A DNA stretch of 29,865 nt from CAZJAT01 sp964544145 (lineage in GTDB: Bacteria; Hydrothermota; 32-111). Of this stretch, positions 1 through 8,005 are shown in pieces (the stretch's first letter is position 1; each line of letters starts with the position of its first letter). The position numbers and the translations under genes were made by a program. Location: assembly GCA_964544145.1 (NCBI GenBank), contig CAZJAT010000023.1, positions 1 to 29,865 on the forward strand. Reading direction: 5' to 3'. The notes beneath the pieces were generated by a model. The model made no database searches, was not told the origin of the DNA, and was given only the letters and a program-made list of their open reading frames with translations.

Positions 1-40
1 ATTTGATTTGATTTGATTGTTTATTTATTTATTTCTTTAT
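1..40. repeat. Two adjacent microsatellites, (ATTTG)n then (TTTA)n
   Basis: Positions 1-19 are ATTTG units (three full copies and a partial one) and 20-40 are TTTA/TTTC units. They lie beyond the stop of hslV at the window edge, so the left boundary is not visible. Simple repeats like these can change length by strand slippage. No gene is seen here on either strand. Confidence 0.75.
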
Positions 41-94
41 TACCAGCATACCAGCCACCAGCTTACCAGTAACTATTTTACCAGCTTACCAGCT
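41..94. repeat. Degenerate 8-bp tandem repeat behind hslV
   Basis: Units close to TACCAGCT start at 41, 49, 56/57, 64, 79 and 87; a diverged stretch at 72-78 interrupts them. On the minus strand the unit reads AGCTGGTA. The last unit runs into the hslV stop codon (93-95). It is not a symmetric hairpin and has no T tract, so it does not look like an intrinsic terminator. Confidence 0.7.
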
Positions 95-632
95 ACTTCC
101 CTTCCCTCAATGTTTCAATAATTAAATGATTATTGGTGTAAATACATATATCTGAAACAATTATAAGGGTTTCCCTGACAATATCCTCAGCGCTTAAGTC
201 CGAATGTTTCAATAATGCTCTGCCTGCCGCATATGCATAGGGAGAACCTGAACCTATGGAAATAACGCCATCATCCGGCTCAATCACATCGCCATTTCCT
301 GAAACAATCAGAGAGTGTGCACTATTCATAACTATGAGCATTGCCTCAAGACGTCTCAATATCTTATCCTGTCTCCATTCCTTTGTTAAATCAATTGCAG
401 CTCTTTGAATATCACCTTTACCCTTTTCAAGATATTTCTCAAATTTATCAAATAGTGTTATTGCATCTGCCACTGAACCGGCAAATCCTGCCAATACCTT
501 TCCATTGTATAATGTCCTTATCTTTTTGGCATTATGCTTCAATATTGTTTTATCCAGGGTTACCTGTCCATCACCGCCTATAGCAATATTACCATCCTTT
601 CTAACACCGAATATTGTAGTTGATCTGATCAT
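93..632 (-). CDS. hslV: ATP-dependent protease proteolytic subunit HslV (ClpQ)
   Basis: HslV is the N-terminal-threonine peptidase of the HslVU (ClpYQ) cytosolic protease and normally forms a double hexamer capped by the HslU ATPase. The 179-residue product has the usual length. After a short MIRS propeptide comes TTIFGVR, with Thr5 the expected mature nucleophile. Asp21 and Lys37 match mature Asp17 and Lys33 of the family. The motifs GGDGQVT, LAGFAGS, SGNGDV, IGSGSPYA and DICIYTN are all present. The ATG overlaps the upstream stop as ATGA, and GGAGG lies 4-5 nt ahead of it, so translation is coupled to the GGDEF gene. hslU is usually the neighbour; it is not in the window and may lie beyond position 1, but repeats fill the 92 bases that follow hslV. 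Confidence 0.96.
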   Translation of the reverse strand: MIRSTTIFGVRKDGNIAIGGDGQVTLDKTILKHNAKKIRTLYNGKVLAGFAGSVADAITLFDKFEKYLEKGKGDIQRAAIDLTKEWRQDKILRRLEAMLIVMNSAHSLIVSGNGDVIEPDDGVISIGSGSPYAYAAGRALLKHSDLSAEDIVRETLIIVSDICIYTNNHLIIETLREGK

Positions 633-3022
633 CTGTCCTCCATTAGGGTTTCAATATGTTTCTTTTTCATAATAAATCCTTCATCTAAACATAATTTATG
701 CGCCTCTTTCAGCAAAAACATCATTTCTGATTTTTCTTTCCTCTTCAAAAGAGCCATGTATGTCAAATAATCAGATTTCTCATCATTGCACATATCTGAA
801 TCAATAATGTGATTAAATATTTCTTTACAATCATTATTGCGGCATAAAATTATTTTTCTGTCAATTTCATCTATTATATCACTATTTTTATCATATTCAA
901 TGGTTGAGATATTTCCCTTTGCTGCTTTTATCTTAATTTCAGATTCAATTATATATTGGGGGACTTGAATATCCATTGAATTGAAGAGTTCTTTACATTT
1001 TTTGTTGAATAACTCAGCCTGCTGAAGATTCCAGCATCTCAAATAAAGTTCTGATAAATTATGCAGTATTATGCCTCTAAAATATGCATTTTGAAGACTT
1101 TTCTTACCTGTCATTAGTTCAGAGAGGTATTGAATGCCTTTACTGTAATCACCGCTTCTTATATACACTACAGCCATATTGAGCATTGTACTCTCTGCAA
1201 AATCAATAAGATTTGTCAATTCAAATATCTGCAAAGCATTTCTCATATATTTTAAAGCATTTTTTATCTCATTAATATCATCTAGAAGAATACCTATATT
1301 CATAAGTATCTTTGCATAATCAGCAAGATAATGCTGCCTTAGAGCAATAAATTCCGCTTTTTTCAGAAACTTCAAAGCTCTGCTGATATTATTCTGTTTG
1401 CGTTCATTATTGCTCAATACAAACAAATATGAAATTCTTTCTTTATCACTCAATTTCCTGAAGGAAATCAAATCCGCGTATCGTTTAAATTTATCAAAAT
1501 CATTATTGAGCATAGCAGCATTCATATTGAGAATTATGGATTCAGAATCCTTATAATCTAAATAACCCTTATTATGACCCTGTTTCAACATAATATAAAA
1601 ATCCATCCTTGTGCGTTTTGTGATATTTTCAATGCTATTAGTATCCTTTATAGCATTGTCATAATCAGATAATTCTGTATGAACCCTGGCGCTTAATTCA
1701 TAACAATCATCATTCTTTCTGCATTTTTTGAGGATTTTCTCTGCAAGTATAAGATCTCCGTAATCGTAAAGTTTCTCTGCATGCTCAATTGATGGTTTTT
1801 TATTCACAATTTCCGCTAGAGAGAATATATGAGCATATCCTCTACTGATATTTGATTTATCATAAAGCATGAAAAAGAGAGCAGGATATATATATCTATA
1901 TTCCCTATTATGATATTCCAGCACCATAAGATCCGTCAGTACACGTACATCCTTTTCATATCCTGCATTTTTTGCATCAGCAAGATTAAACCTTAAACCC
2001 AATTTAAGAATATTGTCCACTCGCTTTTTTATCTCATCACTCAAATTCGCAAAAAGGCCTTCATCATACTGCGCATCATATAATGATGTGTTGAAAACTC
2101 CATTTTTCAGTATCCTGCTCATAATTCCGAGATTGCCTGATGAAATAAGATCTGTGTAATTCACACAAAGCAGAGATGAACAAATACTGTTTTTCTGCAA
2201 TACTGTTTTTATCTGAATCTTATTAAGATTATTAAATTTCAATTCATTTGTCTTATATTTTTTCTTGATTCTGAAAATATATCTTACACTCTCATTAATC
2301 CTGATATATAATGGATTATTGACAATGATAAATGGTTCCTTCACTGTATCCAAGTCATTATGCTCATCATATACCGAATATTGAGGATATCTCTCGCCAA
2401 TATCATTTATGCATGCATGCTTACCGGTAGATATTCCCCCGCTTATGATAATATTCCATCCTCTATTCAACAGATTTTTTAATCTCCTTTCATTAAAATT
2501 GGGAATAATCTGTTTTTCTCTAAGATTTTCTGAATATACTGTATATGTATTCTTACCTCTGTCTTTGGATTCGTATAATGCCTTGTCTGCACAATTTAGG
2601 AGTTCAGCATAATCTTCTATATTTCCAGTAGCAATACCGAATGAGCATGTTATATTGAAAGTGCAGCTCTTAGATCTAATTATATTATCTCTTAAAATAT
2701 GCATAAGTTGTTTAATTATATTTATTGCAGCATTCATGTCATTATCTGAGAAGATTAAAATGAATTCATCACCACCGAATCGTATGGGAATAATATTATC
2801 CTTGAGAACATGCTTGAGAATAGAACCTACTTCCTTTATAGTAATATCACCCGCATAATGACCATACATGTCATTTACCGTTTTAAAGTCATCAATATCA
2901 AAAATACATAATACTGCTTCTGTTTTATTATTTAAGATATAATGATTTAAATAACGTTTATTGTATATACCTGTAAGGTCATCAATGAACATAGGATCAA
3001 GATCCTTTTTGTCCAACCTCAT
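629..3022 (-). CDS. GGDEF protein with degenerate P-loop NTPase region and TPR array
   Basis: Predicted diguanylate cyclase making cyclic di-GMP from GTP. Numbering from ATG 3022 (797 residues), the GGDEF domain covers about 10-165, with DLTGIYNKRYL, FDIDDFK (first metal Asp) and an intact RFGGDEF (GGDEF at 83-87). The RxxD inhibitory site is missing. Residues 195-202 read GGISTGKH, a Walker-A-like loop with His where Ser/Thr is expected, and PFIIVNN about 30 residues later resembles a Walker B strand without Asp/Glu. From about 410 to 740 the sequence is helical TPR-like repeats. No membrane segment is seen, so it is probably cytosolic. A TTG at 3037 could extend it by five codons, but that TTG adjoins a TATAAT box, so ATG 3022 is preferred. 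There is no Shine-Dalgarno sequence. It lies between guaB and hslV. Confidence 0.85.
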   Translation of the reverse strand: MRLDKKDLDPMFIDDLTGIYNKRYLNHYILNNKTEAVLCIFDIDDFKTVNDMYGHYAGDITIKEVGSILKHVLKDNIIPIRFGGDEFILIFSDNDMNAAINIIKQLMHILRDNIIRSKSCTFNITCSFGIATGNIEDYAELLNCADKALYESKDRGKNTYTVYSENLREKQIIPNFNERRLKNLLNRGWNIIISGGISTGKHACINDIGERYPQYSVYDEHNDLDTVKEPFIIVNNPLYIRINESVRYIFRIKKKYKTNELKFNNLNKIQIKTVLQKNSICSSLLCVNYTDLISSGNLGIMSRILKNGVFNTSLYDAQYDEGLFANLSDEIKKRVDNILKLGLRFNLADAKNAGYEKDVRVLTDLMVLEYHNREYRYIYPALFFMLYDKSNISRGYAHIFSLAEIVNKKPSIEHAEKLYDYGDLILAEKILKKCRKNDDCYELSARVHTELSDYDNAIKDTNSIENITKRTRMDFYIMLKQGHNKGYLDYKDSESIILNMNAAMLNNDFDKFKRYADLISFRKLSDKERISYLFVLSNNERKQNNISRALKFLKKAEFIALRQHYLADYAKILMNIGILLDDINEIKNALKYMRNALQIFELTNLIDFAESTMLNMAVVYIRSGDYSKGIQYLSELMTGKKSLQNAYFRGIILHNLSELYLRCWNLQQAELFNKKCKELFNSMDIQVPQYIIESEIKIKAAKGNISTIEYDKNSDIIDEIDRKIILCRNNDCKEIFNHIIDSDMCNDEKSDYLTYMALLKRKEKSEMMFLLKEAHKLCLDEGFIMKKKHIETLMEDR

Positions 3023-3028
3023 ATCAAC

Positions 3029-3056
3029 ATTATACAAAAATAATAGGAAAAATCAA
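3029..3056 (-). promoter_or_regulatory. Promoter for the GGDEF gene, predicted leaderless
   Basis: Reading the minus strand: TTGATT (3056-3051), 16 bases, TATAAT (3034-3029), six bases, then ATG (3022-3020). The predicted +1 falls on or next to the A of the ATG, leaving no leader. The whole promoter fits in the gap after the guaB stop. Confidence 0.6.
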
Positions 3057-3061
3057 GTCAT

Positions 3062-4507
3062 TTATTTGGGCGGTTCATAGTTGGGTGATTCCTTTGAAAT
3101 CACAACATCATGCGGATGACTTTCCTTAAGACCTGCATTGGATATCTTGACAAATCGTGCATTTTTATGCAATAGATGTAGATTCTTTGCCCCTGAATAA
3201 CCCATACCCGACCTTATTCCGCCTATCATCTGATATACTATCTCAGAAACTGTTCCCTTATAGGATACCCTGCCCACAATACCTTCTGGTACAAATTTAT
3301 CTGACTTTTCCTGAAAATAGCGGTCAGAAGAACCTGCAAGCATTGCGTCAATTGACCCCATACCCCTGTATACCTTGAATTTTCTTCCATCCATCAACAC
3401 TGTTTCACCAGGGGCTTCATATGTTCCGGCAAGTAAAGACCCTATCATTATTGAAGAAGCACCACCAGCTAAAGCCTTTACCATGTCTCCTGAATATTTA
3501 ATGCCTCCATCGGCGATTACAGGTATATGTTTTTTACCCAGCGCATGTACCACATCCATTACTGCTGTCAATTGAGGCACACCTATACCGGCAATAACCC
3601 TTGTTGTGCATATAGAACCGGGGCCTATTCCCACTTTTATACCATCCACCTTTGCTGCGGCAAGATCTTCAGCTGCCTCAGCAGTTGCAATATTTCCTGC
3701 AACAATGTCAATATTTTTAAATTTCTTTCTTATTATTTTTACTGTTTTTATTACATTCAAAGAATGACCATGTGCTGTATCAATAACAATACAATCAGCA
3801 CCTGCTTTTTCAATTGCAGCCGCCCTTTCAATAGCATCCCAGCCCGGGCCTACTGCAGCTGCGCATCTCAATCTGCCTAGATTATCTTTACATGCAAGAG
3901 GATATTCAACTTCATTAAGTATATCTCGTATTGTAATCAGACCTTTCAATATACCCTTACTATCAACAATAGGAAGTTTTTCTATCTTATTTTTTTTGAG
4001 CAATTCCTTTGCCTGTTTTGCACCTGTTCCAGGTTTAGCGATTATCAAACCTTTGCCTGTCATTCTTTCTTTTACCTTTTTCTGAAGTTTATCTTCAAGT
4101 TGTAAATCTCTTCTTGTTAATATACCTACTAATTTACCATTAGCATCCACTACAGGAAGTCCAGATATATTGTATTCTGTCATAATGCCTTTAGCATGAG
4201 CAAGGGTATGGTCCGGGCGTACAGTAAGAGGATTCATAATCATACCTGATTCATATCGTTTTACTTTTCTTATCTCCTCTGCTTGTTTATCAATTGACAT
4301 ATTCTTATGAATCACACCTATCCCGCCTTCCTTTGCAATAGCAATAGCCATATTATGATCAGTTACTGTATCCATTGCCGCTGAAACAAGAGGAATATTA
4401 AGTATAATATTGCGTGTAAATTGAGTTTTCAGTTCCACTTCTGAGGGCAATACATCCGATTTATTGGGAACTAGTAAAACATCGTCAAAAGTCAATCCTT
4501 CTTTCAT
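3062..4507 (-). CDS. guaB: Inosine-5'-monophosphate dehydrogenase
   Basis: Oxidises IMP to XMP with NAD+, the committing step of guanine nucleotide synthesis in the cytosol. The start chosen is ATG 4507 (MKEGLTFDDVLLVP), with GGAGG just upstream; a longer reading from 4546 would add 13 unrelated residues and run into rnr. The product has 481 residues, a typical length. The catalytic TIM barrel is split by two CBS domains at about 90-200. The active-site loop GIGPGSICTTR carries Cys300. The mobile flap has GSSDRYFQ and EGIVGRVSYKG, and the C-terminal GGIRSGMGYSGA is intact. It begins 10 nt after rnr and probably shares its transcript. GTP derived from its product is the substrate of the GGDEF protein encoded next. 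Confidence 0.97.
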   Translation of the reverse strand: MKEGLTFDDVLLVPNKSDVLPSEVELKTQFTRNIILNIPLVSAAMDTVTDHNMAIAIAKEGGIGVIHKNMSIDKQAEEIRKVKRYESGMIMNPLTVRPDHTLAHAKGIMTEYNISGLPVVDANGKLVGILTRRDLQLEDKLQKKVKERMTGKGLIIAKPGTGAKQAKELLKKNKIEKLPIVDSKGILKGLITIRDILNEVEYPLACKDNLGRLRCAAAVGPGWDAIERAAAIEKAGADCIVIDTAHGHSLNVIKTVKIIRKKFKNIDIVAGNIATAEAAEDLAAAKVDGIKVGIGPGSICTTRVIAGIGVPQLTAVMDVVHALGKKHIPVIADGGIKYSGDMVKALAGGASSIMIGSLLAGTYEAPGETVLMDGRKFKVYRGMGSIDAMLAGSSDRYFQEKSDKFVPEGIVGRVSYKGTVSEIVYQMIGGIRSGMGYSGAKNLHLLHKNARFVKISNAGLKESHPHDVVISKESPNYEPPK

Positions 4508-4517
4508 TTTTCCTCCA

Positions 4518-6578
4518 TTATTCCTTTTTAGAAGCAAATGATTCAATGGATAAATCCATTGTCATTCTTTCAGGTGTAATATTGAGTATCTTAACAATCA
4601 CTTTGTCACCTACTGTAATTTTCCTTTTTGTGTGTACACCCACCACACTCATTTCATCCTCCTGCATCTGATAAAAATCATCATCCATATCTCTGTACCT
4701 CAGCAATCCTTCAACAATAACATCAGTAATCATAATAAATATCCCAAATGGAGTGATGGATGAAATTATTCCATTATATACTGTTTTTCCTGAATTAGCC
4801 AAAAATGTCATTTTTGCTATTTCAACTGAATTTCTTTCTGCTTTCTGAGCTGCCCATTCACGTTCAGAAGAGTGTTTAGCTGTCAGCTCTAAATTACGTA
4901 AGGCATCCTTTTTCCCCTTGAACATCCTGTGCAGTATCCTGTGCACAATAAGATCAGGATAACGTCTAATGGGCGAAGTGAAATGCGTATAATATTGAAG
5001 ACCCAGACCATAATGGCCTTTATTCTCCTTTGAATATATTGCTCTCTTCATAGAATGAAGAATTATCTCTTTGATAAGGAATTCTGTGTCACTGTTAACA
5101 GATGATTCAAGAATACTCTGTAAAGCATTAGGGGTTATCTTCTTAACGGGTATTCCGAACTTTTTCAGCAATAACCGCATTGAATTTAGGTTTTCCTCTG
5201 AAGGCTCTTCATGTATTCTGTATAGAGAACTGATGTTCAAATCACTGATATGCTTAGCCACTATCATATTCGCTGTTATCATAAAATCTTCTATCATCAT
5301 ATGTGTATGAAGCCTCTGTTTTGGTGAAACAGAAACCGGATTCTTATCCTCATCAAGCAATATCTCTGTCTCAGGAGTATCAAAATCAATTCTGCCGTTT
5401 TTTCTATATTCTTCCCGCAATTTACCAGCAGTATCCTTCATTAGGATTAATGTCTGTTTGTGTGGAGATTCTGCTTTGCCGTCAATAATATCCTGTGCTT
5501 CCTGATAATTAAATCTCCTGCTGCTTCTTATAACAGAAGAAAATATTCTGCCATTGCTGACATTACCTTCTAAGCCAACTGTAAATTCACAGGATAATGT
5601 GAATCTGTCTTCATTTTCCTTCAATGAACATATCTCATTTGAAAGTCTTTCCGGAAGCATCGGAACAGTTTTATCAATAAGGTAAACACTTGTAGCTCTT
5701 TTGTATGCTTCATTATCCAATTCGCTTCCAGGAGTGACATAATATGAAACATCTGCTATATGTACACCAACGACAACACTGCCATTATCTGATTTTTTTA
5801 TTGATATTGCATCATCAAAATCCTTCGCAGTTACCGGATCAATTGTGAATATTTCTTCATTTCTCAAATCTTTTCTATTACCAATATTGTCTGAATTAAA
5901 AACTATTTTTTCTGCCTCATCAATCACATTTGCCGGGAATTGTTCATCAAATCCGTGTTCAATCAGAATCAATCGTCCCTGCAAATCAACTTTATTTTTA
6001 TAATCAAGAACTTCGAGAATCCTTCCCAGAGGATTGTGCTTAGGGCTTAGAAATTCAATAATCTCCGCAACTGCCTTTTTCCCATCCATGCTGTCTTCTA
6101 TTTCATTGTCAATAAGAATATTCCTTGTCATTTTCTTATCATCCGGTATCAAATAAAAATATTTGCCATTCTTTTTCAATGTACCTGCGATTTTCTTTGT
6201 GCTTCGCTCAAGTATATTAACGATCTTTCCTTCTCTTTTCTTGTTGGACAGTATCTTCACAACAACCCTATCCTTATCAAGTGCAATTCCAATATTATGC
6301 AATGGTACGTAAACATCATCTGAGCCATCATCAGGTATTACAAAACCAAAGCCTTTTGGGTGTATATCAATAATCCCAGTAAGCATATTCATTTTTCCGG
6401 AATATCCGTATTTACCGCTTTTTAATTCGATTAATTTACCTGTAAGTATCATTGATTTGAAAAACTCAATAAAATCATCATCTTCAGTATCTGTTTTCAA
6501 TATTCTGGAAATGCGTTTTTTATCAAGGGGTTTTCGTAATTTTTCAGAGAGAATGTTTTCCCATTTATTAAAATTCAT
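4518..6578 (-). CDS. rnr: Ribonuclease R
   Basis: Processive 3'-5' exoribonuclease of the RNase II/R family that degrades structured RNA. The 686-residue product has an N-terminal winged-helix and cold-shock-type region (about 1-240; VDIHPKGFGFV-like segment near 70-80), the RNB catalytic domain (about 240-580) and a C-terminal S1 domain (about 600-680). The four metal-binding aspartates are Asp247, Asp253, Asp255 and Asp256 in IDPVTAKDFDDA. HFTSPIRRYPDLIVHR is also diagnostic. ATG 6578 follows AAGGAT at short spacing and a promoter at 6599-6626, leaving a leader of only about 14 nt. It is the first gene of the rnr-guaB-GGDEF-hslV run. Confidence 0.95.
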   Translation of the reverse strand: MNFNKWENILSEKLRKPLDKKRISRILKTDTEDDDFIEFFKSMILTGKLIELKSGKYGYSGKMNMLTGIIDIHPKGFGFVIPDDGSDDVYVPLHNIGIALDKDRVVVKILSNKKREGKIVNILERSTKKIAGTLKKNGKYFYLIPDDKKMTRNILIDNEIEDSMDGKKAVAEIIEFLSPKHNPLGRILEVLDYKNKVDLQGRLILIEHGFDEQFPANVIDEAEKIVFNSDNIGNRKDLRNEEIFTIDPVTAKDFDDAISIKKSDNGSVVVGVHIADVSYYVTPGSELDNEAYKRATSVYLIDKTVPMLPERLSNEICSLKENEDRFTLSCEFTVGLEGNVSNGRIFSSVIRSSRRFNYQEAQDIIDGKAESPHKQTLILMKDTAGKLREEYRKNGRIDFDTPETEILLDEDKNPVSVSPKQRLHTHMMIEDFMITANMIVAKHISDLNISSLYRIHEEPSEENLNSMRLLLKKFGIPVKKITPNALQSILESSVNSDTEFLIKEIILHSMKRAIYSKENKGHYGLGLQYYTHFTSPIRRYPDLIVHRILHRMFKGKKDALRNLELTAKHSSEREWAAQKAERNSVEIAKMTFLANSGKTVYNGIISSITPFGIFIMITDVIVEGLLRYRDMDDDFYQMQEDEMSVVGVHTKRKITVGDKVIVKILNITPERMTMDLSIESFASKKE

Positions 6579-6598
6579 AGTATCCTTTTTACTGTTTT

Positions 6599-6626
6599 AT
6601 TATATATCACGCATACAATAAATCAA
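6599..6626 (-). promoter_or_regulatory. Promoter for rnr-guaB
   Basis: Minus strand: TTGATT (6626-6621), 16 bases, TATAAT (6604-6599). The predicted +1 near 6592 gives a leader of about 14 nt that still includes the AAGGAT ribosome site. It diverges from the crcB promoter at 6663-6690. Confidence 0.65.
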
Positions 6627-6662
6627 GAGTAAAGATATCTTGCAATTAATTTAAATCATTCA

Positions 6663-6690
6663 TTGACTTTATTCAATTATCTTGTAATAT
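6663..6690 (+). promoter_or_regulatory. Promoter for crcB
   Basis: TTGACT (6663-6668), 16 bases, TAATAT (6685-6690). Predicted +1 is about 6697, just ahead of GGAGG at 6701-6705 and ATG at 6710. The leader is too short for a crcB-type fluoride riboswitch. Confidence 0.55.
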
Positions 6691-6709
6691 CGTATTTTCA
6701 GGAGGTTTA

Positions 6710-7084
6710 ATGCAGAAATTGATTCTTATTGCAGTATCAGGTGCAATGGGTACATTGGCAAGATACGGATTAAATAATCTTACAGGAAAGATATGTAAAG
6801 CCGGTTTCCCTGCAGGAACACTGATAATAAACATTATCGGATGTCTGCTTTTCGGCATTGTATTTGCTTTGATTGAAAAATATGCACATTTTACTTCAAA
6901 TATGAAATACTATGTACTTATCGGCTTTATGGGAGCATTCACTACATTTTCGGCATTTGCATATGAGTCATTTTTTATGTTAAAATCCGGCAATTATTTT
7001 CATGCTTTTCTTAATATAGCAATGCATATTATTATTGGTATAATAATGATATTTGCAGGTATTAAATTAGTGGAAATGTTTTAA
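6710..7084 (+). CDS. crcB: Fluoride channel CrcB/Fluc
   Basis: Small membrane protein that forms dual-topology dimeric fluoride channels and exports fluoride leaking in from acidic surroundings. The 124-residue length is typical, with four predicted membrane segments (about 3-20, 35-57, 66-90, 98-120). Family motifs are GAMGTLARY near the N-terminus, GTLIINIIG with the pore Asn41, and GFMGAFTTFS at 72-81 containing the phenylalanine and polar-track residues. GGAGG precedes the ATG by four bases. It is transcribed alone, away from rnr and towards the superoxide reductase operon, and its stop codon lies in the left arm of a perfect hairpin. No fluoride riboswitch is visible upstream. Confidence 0.95.
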   Translation: MQKLILIAVSGAMGTLARYGLNNLTGKICKAGFPAGTLIINIIGCLLFGIVFALIEKYAHFTSNMKYYVLIGFMGAFTTFSAFAYESFFMLKSGNYFHAFLNIAMHIIIGIIMIFAGIKLVEMF

Positions 7085-7107
7085 CGGGGCCATATAGCCC
7101 CGTTAAA
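7080..7107. terminator. Shared hairpin between convergent crcB and the SOR fusion gene
   Basis: An 11-bp perfect stem (7080-7090 with 7097-7107) encloses the loop CATATA, with a GGGGC/GCCCC core. It overlaps the crcB stop and ends 7 bases from the facing gene's stop. Neither side has a real U tract, so it may block or protect 3' ends rather than act as a textbook intrinsic terminator. Confidence 0.65.
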
Positions 7108-7114
7108 TACAATT

Positions 7115-8005
7115 CTAAGGACCAACATGAATCATCGGCCACTCAATCAGATAATCCTCATCCCTTTCAATATTGCGCAATTCCTCATCCAGAATCGCAT
7201 AGTGAATCATTTCCATTGATGCGAAAAATGAAAGCATATTTGATAATTTGATATTCTCAGGAAACAGCTTTGATAATTCCATATAAAAATCATGGGCTGC
7301 TTTTTCAGATTTCTTTGCATTTTTCAATATATCAGAAGCCGGAACATCTTTTCCTGTCATATTAATCAATGGAAGTGGAGCAAAATCCTGTTCGGGCAAT
7401 TTCATGGGTTTTCCGGGAAATGTTTCTTTAAAGAATAATTCAAAATACTCTTTATGCTTCTTTTCTTCATCTGCAAGGAAATTTAATTTTACCTTCAGAA
7501 AAGCATTGTCAACTTTTTTTGATAATTCGCGATATACATTTTCTGATTCAATTTCTGATTTTAATGCCATCAATATAAGCTCTGATTTATCATAATCAGC
7601 TACATTGATAATCTTCACAATATCATTTTCATATTTCCAGAGACCATGAATATTGCAGTATGCTCTTACTTCCAATATATCATCACTTGTTCTAATTCTC
7701 AACTGAGGTTTATCCCCGGGGAAAAAACATTTCCTAAACATATTTTCAGTTGTGAAAACATCAATCCACATAATATAATGTTCCTCTGTCATTGGATGAT
7801 CAATTGAACCTACATTAATAATGTAGCCATCTTCTGTCTTTTTAACAACAGGAACATGTTTTTCCTTTCCTTCACTGCTCACATCCTTCTCCACCATAAG
7901 AGTCATTTTTTTCCCGCAGCACATTAATTCACCCTTTCCGGGATTCAGGATTTCAACAATATTACCGCATATATCACATTTATATACTTGCAGTTTCTTA
8001 GTCAT
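7115..8005 (-). CDS. Desulfoferrodoxin (superoxide reductase) fused to a rubrerythrin-like diiron domain
   Basis: Predicted cytosolic oxidative-stress enzyme of 296 residues in two parts. Residues 1-127 are a class I desulfoferrodoxin: the desulforedoxin iron site has Cys10, Cys13, Cys29 and Cys30, and the superoxide-reducing site has Glu48, Lys49, His50, His70, His76, Cys117 and His120, matching known enzymes with an offset of one. Residues 135-285 look like a ferritin-like four-helix domain with Glu151, Glu181-x-x-His184, Glu234 and Glu265-x-x-His268 as likely diiron ligands. Superoxide reductase produces peroxide and rubrerythrins reduce peroxide, so one chain may do both; that is inference. 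The ATG follows GGAGGAATA and overlaps the stop of the rubredoxin/cupin gene by one base. No rubredoxin domain is in this chain. Confidence 0.88.
   Translation of the reverse strand: MTKKLQVYKCDICGNIVEILNPGKGELMCCGKKMTLMVEKDVSSEGKEKHVPVVKKTEDGYIINVGSIDHPMTEEHYIMWIDVFTTENMFRKCFFPGDKPQLRIRTSDDILEVRAYCNIHGLWKYENDIVKIINVADYDKSELILMALKSEIESENVYRELSKKVDNAFLKVKLNFLADEEKKHKEYFELFFKETFPGKPMKLPEQDFAPLPLINMTGKDVPASDILKNAKKSEKAAHDFYMELSKLFPENIKLSNMLSFFASMEMIHYAILDEELRNIERDEDYLIEWPMIHVGP

Noticed and set aside
55..62. GCTGGTGG on the minus strand, identical to the E. coli Chi site
   Set aside because: It arises from the overlap of two repeat units, and Chi sequences differ between phyla, so a single copy means little.
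41..94. Possible CRISPR array
   Set aside because: Units are only about 8 bases, adjacent, and have no spacers.
3035..3037. TTG as start of the GGDEF protein
   Set aside because: It directly adjoins the TATAAT box and has no ribosome site; ATG 3022 fits the predicted transcript start.
6627..6709. Fluoride riboswitch upstream of crcB
   Set aside because: The conserved riboswitch segments are not present and the promoter leaves only about 13 nt of leader.
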